Source: Rhododendron vialii
Taxonomy: Eukaryota > Streptophyta > Magnoliopsida > Ericales > Ericaceae
Assembly (NCBI RefSeq): GCF_030253575.1
Contig: NC_080562.1
Location: 43,563,852 to 43,627,851, forward strand
Direction: 5' to 3'
Length of the DNA stretch: 64,000 nt
Numbering within the stretch: position 1 is the stretch's first letter; every line of letters starts with the position of its first letter. Below are positions 36,901 to 48,572 of this stretch, piece after piece. Below the pieces are notes generated by a model, which saw only the letters and a list, made by a program, of their open reading frames with translations, had not been told where the DNA came from and did no database searches. The position numbers were made by a program, and so were the translations under genes.

Positions 36901-39900
36901 AAGAAATATGCCAATAGCTGATAAAAGAATAAAGAAAGGGAAAATACCTAGCCTTTGAACGGGCATCTACATGTTGATGTGTTTTGTCCTCAACGTTTCT
37001 CTTCACCTGTAACATATTGAGACAATAAGGGTATTAACAGGACAGAGAACTCATGAAAAGAGATCGCTCCCTTCGAATATAAGGCATGGCGAGGCAAAAT
37101 ATGTTACACCATCTCTGTCCAACACCATCTCTGTCATGGTAAATAACAATTATACCATTTTCAAATTACTTGCGTGTATAACACACATGACATGGGTTTC
37201 ATGACACCTCTAACCAAAATGATTAATTGCTCCATTATGATGTTTGCCCCGCTATGTCAAACATGCATGGTTTATGGCAAACAGTGCAGGACTAGTAAAT
37301 ATTCATATAGACCACCAAAAAGACCATCAGAAGCACACAAATGAATAACCCAAACAAATTTAACGTTGGGACTTGGGAGTTTCCGTGCTGACATGGTAAG
37401 TTGGGTTCAATATGTCGGGCTTGCTGAGCAGTCAACTCGTTAAGATGGATTTGAGGATCCTGTTTGAAAATATAAGACCCGCAATGACCTGTTAACGTGC
37501 CTGTCACCAAATCTAAGACTTTACTATCATTCCATACAGGCCATAACAACCCATACTATTACCAGCACATACTGTCAACCAAGTTTTGTGTAAAATAACA
37601 AGGCTTAATTGCAAGAATACCCCCTTAACTATCACTTTTTGGCAACTTTACCCCCTTAACTACCAAACTCCCCAACTTTATCCCCACCCCCATTTTCCGT
37701 TAAAAAAAAATGACAGACTGAAAGAAAATAACCAACGTACCCCTAAGTTTAAAAAAATAGTTTCAATAGGTGTTGGTTGTGAGAGGGGGTGCTAGGTTTA
37801 GGTCAGGTGGTGTAGAGGGAGGAAAGAGATCGTGCAGAGAGAGGAGAAGTTCTGGTGTGGAGGAGAGAGAGGGGGGTATAATCTAGTGTAGAGGAGAGGA
37901 GAGAGAGAGAGAGGGTGTATAACACCCCAAAAAGGCATTTTGATATGTTGAATTAATTTTCCATCCAACTTTGGAATTTTCCATCCAAATTCCTAACAGA
38001 ATTGGACAGAAAATGGGGGAGGGGGTGAAGTGGCTCGAATTTGGTAGCTAAGGGGGTGCAGTTGAGGAGTTTGGTAGTTAAAGGGGTGAAGTTGCCAAAA
38101 AGTAATAGTTAAGGGGGTGTTCTTGCAATTAAGCCAAATAACAGAGAGATTCCTGAAGGTGTACAGGTTGGCAGAAATATGAAGAGCTTCATGAGTCATG
38201 ACTGGTTATCTATGATGATGGAAAGAGCATAAGCACATGGATAAGGTCACACAGTACCAGCAGGAACTGGCTCACCCCTTAGGGATGAACATTACATACT
38301 AACAATTTTCAAAAACAATTTTTAATTTAACCCAACCTGTTCGAGAGTCCAGACGAGATGTGGCTGAAATTTGGCTTCAAATGTAATTGGGCCAACCTGC
38401 AAAAATTGAATGATTTTAGCATGTATTCTACCGATAAATCCAGAAAACCAAACAAGCATAGAAAATAAAATACTGCAAGTTCAATGGGAAAAGGACATTA
38501 AACAACAAACTCAAAATGCAGCAACTTGAAAAGACATGCAACAATTCACTAGAAAAAAAGAAGATACTTGCAGATATTTCCATCTAAATCACAAGATTCT
38601 GTGTAAAATCGTATTGCTGATTTTTATTGCATAAAGATGATTTAAAAATCGCTTTAAGTGTTTGCTAATATAGAAACAATGACTCACACATCTATAAGAC
38701 ATAAAAGAAGAAAAGTCCATGGAACAAAAAGAACTCCCATACCATTTTTTTTTTTTTTTGTATATTTTTATTTGAGAAAAAACATCATAACAATCACATT
38801 ATGAAGGTAGGTAGAACTTACTTATCAAAAAAAGAGAGAGAGAGAGAGAAGGTAGGTAGAACTTAAGTGTCACAGGTCCAGTAAGGATGTCATGCACAAG
38901 AAGGCCTCATCAGTACAGTCACGCAATAAAAACTAGCATATACACTTTTCATTCTCAGTCAGCATACCAATTGTAAAAGTACACGAATGGAACATGAAAA
39001 GGGCAAATAACACCAATTTAGAACATCACTGAGGTCGATACAAATAAACTCACAGCTTGTCCATGATATACTTTCTCTATTGCCTCACTGGCAGCACTTG
39101 CTTTTAAAATTGCATCACCAGAAGCACTAGATTCAACATCGTATCCTGAAGCACGCCATCTGGGAAGTCCTCCATCTAACACCCAGACTCTATCATGCCC
39201 AAATACTCTGAACATCCTGTTCATTCAATACAAAATAAAGTCTGCTTCAGACTTCCAGTTAAGGTACCATAAACGGGAACATAATGTTGTATAAATGGCA
39301 TCAAATGCGCCCATTTAGCTCCAAGAAAACTCACCACCAAACTCGAGCTGCACTGAAAATTCCCTTTCCGTCATAAACAACCACGCCGTCTTTATTCTCA
39401 ATACCAAGGGCTGAAACAGCAGCAGAAAAGGCTTCTTCTGATGGTAACATATGTGGCAACTGAGACAGGCCAATTAATCTGGTAAATTTACTTGTATAAT
39501 GTATAAACAAAGAATTGAAGTAATGTCTAATGTGTAACAGTGAAGATGCGTAATAGCAACACTTTTTTTTGGCAAACGTAATTTCCAAAAAAAAACGAAC
39601 ATCTGTCTCCAAGAAACCTCTTACTTTAGTGGTTTGGTCTGATATTCCATCTACATCGAAGAAAAGGGCACCAGGAATGTGGGCAACCTGTTCAAGAAAC
39701 ACCAAAACAAGACCCAAAAAAAAACAGTGAAAAAGAAAATGAATTAGAGAGGAAAAGTAATTAAAGACATGAAAAACTTAAATAAGTATTCTCAAGTTGG
39801 TACCAAAGACGAATGAAAGCTCAGACTTTCAACTGTATTCATCCAATTAGAATTTCATGTGACTTAGCATCAAAAAAAAAGAAAAGAATTTCATGTGAGT

Positions 39901-41572
39901 GAACAGAAATAGATTAAGAGTATCATCGGATACAATACCTGATACTCTTGAAGTGGATTCCTCTGTTCATCTGGCATGTACCAGGATGCATCCAACACCT
40001 TAAAAAGGAAATAAAAAGATCTTAGCATTCTGATTAAATGCATTCAAACAGAAAAACAAGGGTGCTATAAACTTGTTCATTTCATTTGTAAGGGTGCTTT
40101 AAACTATCACAGATGTTCCAAGAGGCTCCAACCTTCAATGGGTCTTTGTTGACGTTTAGGTCGTGGGTTCAAACATGAAGGCAGCCAATTGGTGCATATA
40201 ATGGCAATGGTTGGGACAGTACTGAATGTACCCAGGGTGAGCGGGGAAGTAGGCATTAAAATGGCCAAACTTTGGAAAAATAAAATATTTACGATACGCA
40301 GAGACTTCAACCCTCCAAAAGATACAATAAAATCAAGCTCAAGCGCATACCTTCATATCAGGCTCTTTGAGGTTAGCATGGAGCCAATCAACGGAAACAA
40401 CAGGTTCATTAGACGACATAGATTGTGTTGAAAGAGAAGCTTTTGACCCAAAAAATGATGTGGCGCAAGATGCAAGACCAGCGGTCTTATACACCAAGTA
40501 GGTAGGCGAAGCACAAAAGTGAGACGGTCTCTTCTGCAAGGAAGCAATGGTTGAAAGTAACCGATAGTCAAAGATCATCTCAAAATAGATACTGGATTTC
40601 ACAAATCTATTTCTATTGCTGAATTGGATTCAAGTGTTAAACTTCCATTGGATCAAGTGAAGAAACCGCTGTAAAATATAGATTCCAAGTAACAGAAGAC
40701 TTATGATTAGATCACTATTAAGATGTGAAATGAAGGTCGTCCTGATTATCTATGGTCGAGAGAAAAGAGAAACGAAGAACAAAAACTCATCAAACTTTAT
40801 ATCTCACAGACTTAAAAAAAGGTGACACAATGCAACAAGGCTCCCACTAAAGAGTCCGGATAGGGCAAGATGTATCAGCCTAACCCATTGCTGAAGAGGC
40901 TGCTTCGTGACAGGAACCCACACCAACTATGACGCAGCATTAGGGTTCCCTTTCCACTCGTTATATACAATTTGACCATACCAGTTGGTTAACAAAACAA
41001 AACTGACTCTTGGGTGCCATTTCACTTGTGGGAATAGGTGAATAACCCTTCACATGAAACCTTGTTTTTCAAAATGATGATGAGTGCAGGAACAACACTA
41101 CCAAAAAGTACTGAATACACATTTAAAGAGATTGTGGATTGATGCGACGGCATACCTAAGACAAGACTCAGAGACCCCAAAAGGCAAGTCACTCAACCGT
41201 GCAAAAAGCCGTACTTTCAAATGTAATAACCACTGAAATTGAAACCCTTTGGACAAGAAAACATATAAACATAAAGCAATAGCCGCAAAGTACAAGTAGC
41301 AGCCCGACGACATAGATCAAAAAGAGTGAATCCTACTGAAAAACACACATCAAATCCAATAGTACATGAATTGCAGACAGTTGATCAACACGTAGATATG
41401 CTTCTTATAAAAGCAAAATACATCAATAGTAACTGTCAGGGGCAAGAGAGAGAGATGGGTATGAACTTACAGGGAAGAAAGACGAGAAAAATTGGGGCTT
41501 GGGAGTGAGAGAGAAAGAAGATTGAAGGAAGCGATGAGCCAAGAGAGTTCTAGAGAGAAGAGTGGATGCCAT
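33945..41572 (-). CDS. STR1: 3-mercaptopyruvate/thiosulfate sulfurtransferase, organellar (STR1/MST1 type)
   Basis: Twelve exons on the minus strand: 41572-41471, 40533-40351, 39998-39939, 39687-39625, 39459-39335, 39216-39054, 38396-38337, 37006-36948, 35643-35562, 35364-35301, 34467-34400, 34040-33945. Total 1125 nt, 374 residues, all joins in frame. Residues 1 to about 75 form a Ser/Arg/Phe-rich transit peptide (MASTLLSRTLLAHRF). Two rhodanese domains follow: the inactive first (VVSVDWLHANL, AHIPGALFFDVDGISD, VYDGKGIFSAARVWW) and the catalytic second, with active-site loop SCGTGVTA (Cys is the persulfide carrier) and VYDGSWTEW. The enzyme moves sulfur from 3-mercaptopyruvate to acceptors in mitochondria. 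The gene is close to plant STR1 from start to end. The twelve-exon split with long introns is normal; one intron carries a MITE. Confidence 0.96.
37602..38135. mobile_element. Mutator-like MITE in STR1 intron 7, 9-bp duplication
   Basis: Terminal inverted repeats of about 90 bp begin GGCTTAATTGCAAGAA on both ends, followed by CCCCCTTAACTA-rich sequence. Flanks are AAATAACAA (37593-37601) and AAATAACAG (38136-38144), a 9-bp duplication with one change, typical of Mutator-like elements. 534 bp, non-coding, with a (GA)-rich middle. It lies wholly in an intron and leaves the splice sites intact. Confidence 0.87.
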
Positions 41573-42160
41573 TTACAGTACTACTCGGAACGAAGAGAAC
41601 ATAACCATAGGGATAGGGTTAGGGATAGGGATAGGGGTTTCTTTTGCACAACAGTACACCTGCTCTGCTCTGCTATGCTAATAGGAGTATGAACGAATGA
41701 AGTTCACTCGACAGTCGACTCGATCGCACAACGACGAGTACACATGCTGTGCCAATATGCCGCCTACGACGATGACGATGCCGATGATGAATATTGCGAG
41801 TAGTACCCAGTAGAGTAGTAATCGAGTAAGGCGATTGAGATATATAATACGGTGAAAAAAAAAATTATAAAATTATTTTTTATTTAGATTATTTTTGAGT
41901 TTATAAATGTAAAATAAATATTTATTTTTTAAGAAGTTGTTCTGGAACGGAGCCTAAGTTTACCTTCTTTCTTTGCCACTGCCCATTTTGTTTTTTAACG
42001 TGACTTCCCGTTTTCTTGATTAGATGATTTATTTTGTGAAGAAAAAAAAGTGACATTAACAAAAAAAAAAAAGTGATAAAATTAATTCCTTTATTTAATT
42101 AATACTACTCCAATTCTTATACTGTTTGGATGCACATCGAGTTTCCACTAATGAATAACT
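41573..42160. promoter_or_regulatory. STR1 leader and promoter region with telomere-like hexamers
   Basis: Directly upstream of the STR1 ATG. On the minus strand 41640-41607 reads as CCCTAT/CCCTAA hexamers in tandem, a telo-box-like array 35-70 nt before the ATG. Telo-box motifs are known near the start sites of many plant housekeeping genes. Beyond about 41850 the sequence is AT-rich and featureless. Confidence 0.5.
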
Positions 42161-42164
42161 TTTG

Positions 42165-43405
42165 AGAAATAGAAATTTTAGGAAAATTTTCAAAATAGTA
42201 CCTGGAATTTCATTCAAATATCACAGAAACTTAAGTTTATTTTCATTAAAAACACATATACTAACAAAACCCCCTAATTTAGGCCCCCGCCGTTATACTC
42301 TGACCAATTCATTCACAAAATTGTTGACGTGGCATCTCTTAATTGTTAAGTTGCCCCGTCGCACATGTTACGAATAGAGGATGATGCACCCAATCCAACC
42401 CCCAGCCTTTACTCACTTTACTTCACCTTTTCGTTACCCTAAATAGCAACACCGTTCTCTGCGTCGCAGCCCAATTTCGCAAGAACAATTGTGTAGAAGG
42501 CTTGTGAACGCCGACAGCGACACTCTGCCGTGGCGATATTGAACTTCCGTGTAGTCGAATCGCTCATCGATTTCGCAAAATCAAATAGCGGTGGTGCAGC
42601 GACAGTGAAGGAGATGTTAAGGGCGAAAAATCACAACGGAGATAAGCCGTTACCCTTGGTGGCGAGGTATTGGAATTGGGGAGGGAAATGTGACGTTGTT
42701 AAAGATAGAAGATCCAGGGTTGGACCATGGGCCGAATAAAGCTAGAGAAACTCCTCTGTATTTGTATGTAGAACAGGGATACCGCTTTAAGGTGTTGTTT
42801 GAGATGCTGGAAACTTGCACATCATCAGAGTACCGCGGCCCCAGTGGCAGAATGGCTTTGCACGCGGCTTTTATCCGCTGTAAAGGTTTGTTGGAAAAAA
42901 GTGGCCACCGCACGTATTTAGTGTAGGTGGGTCATTTTATGGGTTCAAAACTTTAAAGTTGAAACTTTCCATTGTCTGTAAAATACTCGGTCGAGAAATT
43001 TCATATTATGTACTGATTTTTTTATTTTTTATTTTGCAAATCCATGAACTTTTTGGTTTTAAAATTTCTTGCTCATTTTAGGTTTTTCTTTTAAATTTCT
43101 CCTAGATTTTAGTTAGATTTTACTGCGAGATTTCAGGTGAAGATTGAGCATGTAAAAGGTTAGGGTTGGATTCGGTGCATCGTCCCCTGTTCGTAACATG
43201 TGCAGTGGCCACTTAACGGGTAAGAGATGCCATGTCAAAAAATTTGTGGACAAAATAGACGCAGTATAACGACATGGGCCTAAATTAGGGGATTTTGTTA
43301 ATACAGGGGTTTTATTAAAATAAACTTAAGTTTATATGTCTTTGTGACATTTAGGTGAAAGTTCAGGTGTCATTTTGAAATTTTTTTCAAAATTTTTGTA
43401 GCAAT
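42165..43405. mobile_element. Pack-MULE-like element carrying an ankyrin gene fragment
   Basis: The left end (about 42165-42410) and right end (about 43150-43405) are imperfect inverse copies over 240-260 bp. Paired landmarks are TTTTCAAAATAG/GTCATTTTGAAA, CTTAAGTTTAT, CCCCTAATTTAGGCCC/GGGCCTAAATTAGGGG and CACATGTTACGAA/TTCGTAACATGTG. Between them lies a fragment of an ankyrin-repeat gene and no transposase. Long inverted ends around host gene pieces are the mark of Pack-MULEs. A clean 9-bp target duplication could not be found, so the outer borders are approximate. Confidence 0.7.
42489..42925 (+). pseudogene. Captured ankyrin-repeat gene fragment
   Basis: Two overlapping frames (about 42515-42690 and 42690-42925) give FRVVESLIDFAKS, EMLRAKNHNGD and then LKIEDPGLDHGP, ARETPLYLYVEQGY, GRMALHAAFI. 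This matches the ankyrin part of plant ACD6/ITN1-like proteins (..GDTALH.., ..ETPLYLA.E.GY.., GR.ALHAA). A frameshift near 42680 and small indels near 42525 break it, and the membrane part of such proteins is absent. It sits between the inverted ends of a Mutator-like element, so it was probably picked up from a source gene elsewhere. Confidence 0.75.
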
Positions 43406-44778
43406 CAATTTATTAGGTATTTTCGGTAGTGAATAAGTTATTGAAAAATGTCAAGTTGTTTCCGGTAGTGAATAAGTTGTAGATGGATTTGTATAGAGTT
43501 AATTGTAGCAAAATTTTAGTGTGAACAAGATAGTAAAATACTAGAACTTGTTGATTAATATGAACAAGATGGAAAAAACGCCTTTTTTTTTTGTTTTTTT
43601 TACTAGTGGAAACACCCCTTAATTTAGGTTTTGTTTACTCCATCAATCTAGCTTAAATAATTACCTATGTTTCGTTTTCCTCAAAAAATAAAAAAATAAA
43701 CCTTTTATTTTAATTTACCTTATCCCTTTCTAACTGCATCCTAGTAGTATTTATATTTTCTACAGCAATTAGATACACATCTCTGTGATAGAGTAAAGGT
43801 TTTACATCTCTGTGATAAACTACTTACATGGCCAAGTTTCTACACACCTGCTGAGCAACAACAATAACAAAAAAATCTACACACCTCATCAGTATTGTAC
43901 TCAAAGTTTCTCCCTCTTTTATACCCAACTTATAGATTAGACCAAAGGAAGAACACATAAATCATGTACAAATAAAAAAATAATGGTTAAAGGAAAAATA
44001 ATTGAAATCATATAATATGTTAATAATTTAGTATGATTGAGAATATAAGGAAAGAGATATTTATTATTTGTAATTCACATTTTGAAAAGATAATATCATT
44101 ATTAAATTTAAATAAACAACAAAAAAAAGGCACTAAAGAATTACATAAAGGCAATCAAGTAATTTGACTCATTATTTCATTATACACCACTTTTATTCAC
44201 ACATATCAACTACCAAACAAATCAAGTATATGAGTTAATACTCTTTTTTCTAAGAAACTCAAACAAACCCAGTGTTAGCTAATTCCCTATACCATATCCA
44301 CCTCTTATCACCTTTGTTCCTTGTACCCCAAAACCTTATACGTCCGACAAACGAACCCTTAACTAAGATGTGCCAAATTTGTCTTGAGTGAAAAGTCAAT
44401 TTTGTTATGAAACAATTAAGAATTGCATCATTCAAAAAGATCTCATCAAGATTTATTAAACAAGATCTATATTGCACAAAAAATTATTTTAGTAAGCCCA
44501 TTATTTTTTAACTTGAATGGAGCAGCCGTGAATAAGTCATTTGCGGAGGCGTCCAATCACAACCGTCCGTTTCAGCAATCAACAGTTCGAATTTTAATGA
44601 AACTTTTAGGGAGAAGAGTTTAATTTTTTTTTTGAAAAAATTTGTTTAAAACCCAAACTATCGTCCAATACACTTTGGACGTGCGCAATTGGGGCTTCGT
44701 AAGGCCTTCTTCACACAAAGGTGTGCAAATAAGATCTTCTCTAAGCAGAACACCCCCTTACACAGCGAAAATCTAAAT
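43406..44778. other. AT-rich intergenic region with one duplicated exon-like piece
   Basis: No gene seen. Positions 43870-43965 repeat at about 85-90% identity, on the same strand, the piece at 57669-57760. Read on the minus strand it translates VGYKRGRNFEYNTDEVCR. The rest is AT-rich. Confidence 0.5.
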
Positions 44779-45203
44779 TAGACGGTAATGTGAGTTTAAG
44801 TTTTGTCCGGGTGAGGCAGAAACCATGGGTTTCCGTCACTGCCCATTGTGGATCCTACCAAACGTCTACTGCAGTAATCTGAACCGTTAATCTTATAGGG
44901 CCCGCAAAATAACATATTCTCGGAAAGAAATCAACTTGACCAGACATCAATAACAATATTAAAACTTGATTTTTAATTTTTAAAATGGACGGCTAGATTC
45001 TGTAACTAGTTTTTTTAAGTTAAACTATTCATGACCGTTTCAACTTTTGATATAGCTATTGATATCCGGCCAAGCTGATTTTTTATGTGCATATACTACT
45101 TTGCAGGCCCTACGAGATGAACAATTCAAATTATTACAATGAACGCATGGTGAAGCCCACAATATGCGGTTCATCCAGAAAGAATTTAAACTCCGGTAAT
45201 TTT
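44779..45203. mobile_element. Long inverted-repeat MITE, decayed
   Basis: The two halves are inverse copies at perhaps 70-75%, for example CCGTTAATCTTATAGGGCCCGCAAA on the left against TTTGCAGGCCCTACGAGATG on the right. The centre is near 44990. Non-coding. The ends and target duplication are not resolved. Confidence 0.5.
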
Positions 45204-45802
45204 CCCATAATCAAAAACAACACTTTCCCCATGGTTAGCTTCTCTAACAAATTGAACTAATTGCCCAACCAAGAAAAAGAGAAAGAGAAAAAGAAACAAA
45301 GACTCCTATAAGATCAAACGGTGAACTGTTTCATGCCACCAATTTTGTTTGGTAAATCCATGCCACCAAATTGCTTAAGGACCAAACATTTTCTCAGTTT
45401 TTCCAACCACCAAAGCAATGAAGACAAGTTTGAACGATTCATAACATTCACTAAGACTTTCACACCCCCAGAGGTCGGAATCTCCAAGTCGGGCCACCGC
45501 GGTCAACGCAACCTAAATCTGCAAACATAAACAATCAACAAGAGAAGCAACTAGTAGATACAAGAATTTTAGGCCACTGGCTGACCTTTCTAGCAAGTAG
45601 AAAGGGAGGAATTAGTGTAAGATCCAACGAATAAAGTACTAGCAACATATACATCTCTCTGGAGCAAAGGAAAAACCTTTTCAATTTAGTTGCTTGAAGA
45701 ATGGGATAGATAGAAGACTGAATAACACAATAAATCAGTTAAGGGGCCTTTCCTATCACTTGTTAAATCCTCCTTCATGATAACTCCCTATTACTTCATT
45801 CC
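45204..45802. other. Intergenic, no gene seen
   Basis: AT-rich; no domain or element recognised. Confidence 0.5.
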
Positions 45803-47112
45803 CATGTTTCAAATCGGGATACGTATCGTGTATATAGAGATACGTTTGCTGGAACAGTATGAGTTTTTATTGTGTAGTTAGGACAATATTTTTGGAAGAG
45901 GGAGATTACTAAAGACAATAGTGGGGAAAGAGAGTATTTGTATTGCACTTGAACTCAAACTTTTTTTTGACTTGGTACAAAATGGTTAGAACCCATCCCT
46001 ATTTGTACTACTCCATGGAACACTCTAGTATAAAGATATTTTCATATACGATAAACTTTGAGGTAATTCTAGAATTACACATGACACTAATTCTCACAAA
46101 AAAACTTTCGATATTTCACAAGGATATTCTAGAGCTTCTAGAGCTAGATATTTTAGAGTTTCTAAAAACTAGATATTTATATCTTTTTCGATAATATCTA
46201 TCATATTTGGATTTTGTCAATTGAAGCTTTGTCAAAATACTAAATTTAGTTTATGTTTCAACAACGTTAATCATAATTAAAATATAATTAAAAAGTAGAT
46301 ACACCTAATTACACCAACAGACTATGCTTACATTTAAAAAAAAATTAAGATGCAAAATTTCAAGTCTCCTACTACATTAAGGATTTATGTTCCCTTTGTT
46401 AGGAAAAGAAAAGCATAAATGATATAGGTACCGACGGCCTGGGAGGGATTTCGTACCGACCGGCCGCGCCGGGCCGTCTCCGGCCACTGGACGACCCATC
46501 CGAGCCGTCCAAAAATTCTAAAAAAAAAAACCGAGGGGCCTTACGCGGGAATCAACGGCATCCGAGGTGTGTAGGGTGTTTGATCCGAGCACCCCTTTTT
46601 CGTGTATATACACAAAAAGTGGTGCTCAGATCAAGCACCCTACACACCTCGGATGCCGTTGATTCCCGCATAAGGCCCATCAATTTTTTTTTTAGAATGT
46701 TTGGACGGCTCAGATCGGCTGTCCGGTGGCTGGAGACGGCCCGACGCGGCCGGTCAGTACAAAATCCCTCCCGGCCGGTCGGTACTCATAGCATAAGACA
46801 AAATACAATTGAAGTATGGTTCTTTCTTTTATACAAGACCAACATTGAGATTGAATTTCTATCAAAGGGTTTGAAAGATACCATAATAAGCTCAAACGGC
46901 TTAGATTAATGCATTTGGGATTCCGCTTCTTGAAATAAGGTCCGACTTTTTTCGAATAAGTAATCATAGGATACGTACAAAATTAGGATACGCGGTCGTA
47001 TCGTAGGATTTTTATACAAAAATGATACATGATAGGATACGTATCGTTCCTCGAAAGAGACGATACAAATCGTAAGATACGTATCGTGTATCGTAGGTTT
47101 TTAACAACTATG
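45803..47112. mobile_element. Non-autonomous DNA transposon with 9-bp (or 8-bp) target duplication
   Basis: Flanked by identical CTTCATTCC at 45794-45802 and 47113-47121. The ends are short inverse copies: CATGTTTCAAATC on the left, CATAGTTGTTAAAAACC on the right read inversely. Subterminal GATACGTATCGT repeats cluster at 45820-45855 and 46965-47090. 1310 bp including a nested MITE; no transposase. An 8-bp duplication would fit hAT, 9 bp Mutator. The subterminal repeats favour hAT. Confidence 0.8.
46419..46789. mobile_element. Near-perfect palindromic MITE nested in the element above
   Basis: 371 bp, almost fully self-complementary about a centre near 46607 (GTGTATATACAC). The ends ATGATATAGGTACCGAC and (inverse) ATGAGTACCGAC are flanked by AGCATAA at 46412-46418 and 46790-46796. 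GC-rich arms contrast with the AT-rich host element. Such MITEs can fold into one long hairpin. Confidence 0.85.
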
Positions 47113-48572
47113 CTTCATTCCATAAATGAGCAAATTTTGCAGCTTCAACCTAGACATCAATGGAAAATCATAGAATTATCAGAGTAAAGTATTATAGAGT
47201 TGAGTTGTGTGGTTGAGAGCAATCGGTTTGTTTTATAAATAGATTTGTGTGTACGCCAGGTAAAGTGTGGAATTGAGAGAGAGGGCAAAGACGAGAGGGG
47301 GGTGACCCCCTCACCATTGTAGCGTGTGTGTGCAAGGGTTAGAGAAATTATGTTTATGTAATTTTGAAATGCTTAACACAATTAATTGTGAGAATGTTGA
47401 GTGTGAACATTTCTCATGATTCCATCAACATCCGCTTTATTTGTAATCATTGAAACACAAGATGAAAACTTAGAACATTTGAAGCCTTTACAATCCCATC
47501 TCTTTGTCTTCTCAGATGGCACCAAGTACATCATGAATGCTCATGGTAAATAGAGGAACCGTGATATGACCATTTCAAGTGTTCGTACCTGTAAGAAGAG
47601 AAGTCAACATGAATGTCACTCGACAAAATATCTAAATTATCAGATTACATGTAAAGATTAACTAGTGATGGCTTGGGTGGCATGCCTCTAATTATTTAAC
47701 CTTGATAGTGCTCACAAGGAATCTCAAGTTCCCATTTCCGGTGTTCGTACATGTAAGAAGAGAAGTCAACATGAATGTCAACCGACAAAATATCTAGATT
47801 ATCAGATTGTATGTAAAGATTAACTAGTGATGGCTTGGGTGGCATGCCTTTAGTTATTTAACCCTGATAGTGCTCACAAGGAATCTCAAGTTCTTTTAAG
47901 AATAGATTTTTCGCTCAACATGAGTAAAATAAATTTATATAAAAACATGAATGAGTGGAAAATAGAAAGTTAAGAAATTAAGGCACCATAATGTTTTCAA
48001 GAACACATAATGGTCAATAGTAAATGGTTCTGCACTTGAGCTACCAAACCATCCATATATTATTTTGTATAAAAACTGTCTTTCAAGTCTAAATCACGAA
48101 TTGAAATAGCGAGTTGGAACCTAACAAAATAGTAGAACTCCAAAACCACGTACTGTAACCCTGGGTTTAGTTAACCCATTCCTATGATTTCAATTTCCAT
48201 CCCAAAAACCATTGCAAATAAGAACATTTAACCATGCATGACTAGAGATGAAATGGTATCAATAAATTGCAAAAAGCAACTTAGAATCATAACCATGACC
48301 ATCTAATGACAATTAATTAGTAATCATTGGAGTTATGTGTTCAAGGGAATCACCTCTCCCAAATGATCCAATGCCCCAAGAATACCACTACATATAGTGG
48401 AGAAAATAGTGTATCAAATTTGAGTATCCATAAATAAACATGCATGAAACTTGGAATATTTGAGATCTTTCACATGCCTACTGATAATAAAAAAAAAGGC
48501 TTCAAAACTTGTCAATAAATTGAAATAATAAAAATAAAATCATTCGAAGACACACCAAGATGACAGGTGCCC
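47113..48572. other. Intergenic with a 162-bp tandem duplication
   Basis: No gene. 47569-47730 and 47731-47892 are two head-to-tail copies of a 162-bp unit with about 93% identity. The remainder is AT-rich. Confidence 0.6.
47569..47892 (+). repeat. Tandem duplication, 2 x 162 bp
   Basis: Copies start CATTTCAAGTGTTCGTAC and CATTTCCGGTGTTCGTAC, and both end with GGAATCTCAAGTTC. A handful of point changes show that the duplication is not brand new. Confidence 0.9.

Noticed and set aside
41607-41640. Interstitial telomere repeat as a chromosome-fusion scar
   Set aside because: Only about six variant hexamers immediately upstream of a gene; a promoter telo-box is simpler.
45321-45530. 69-codon plus frame
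   Set aside because: No recognisable motif in AT-rich intergenic DNA; expected by chance.
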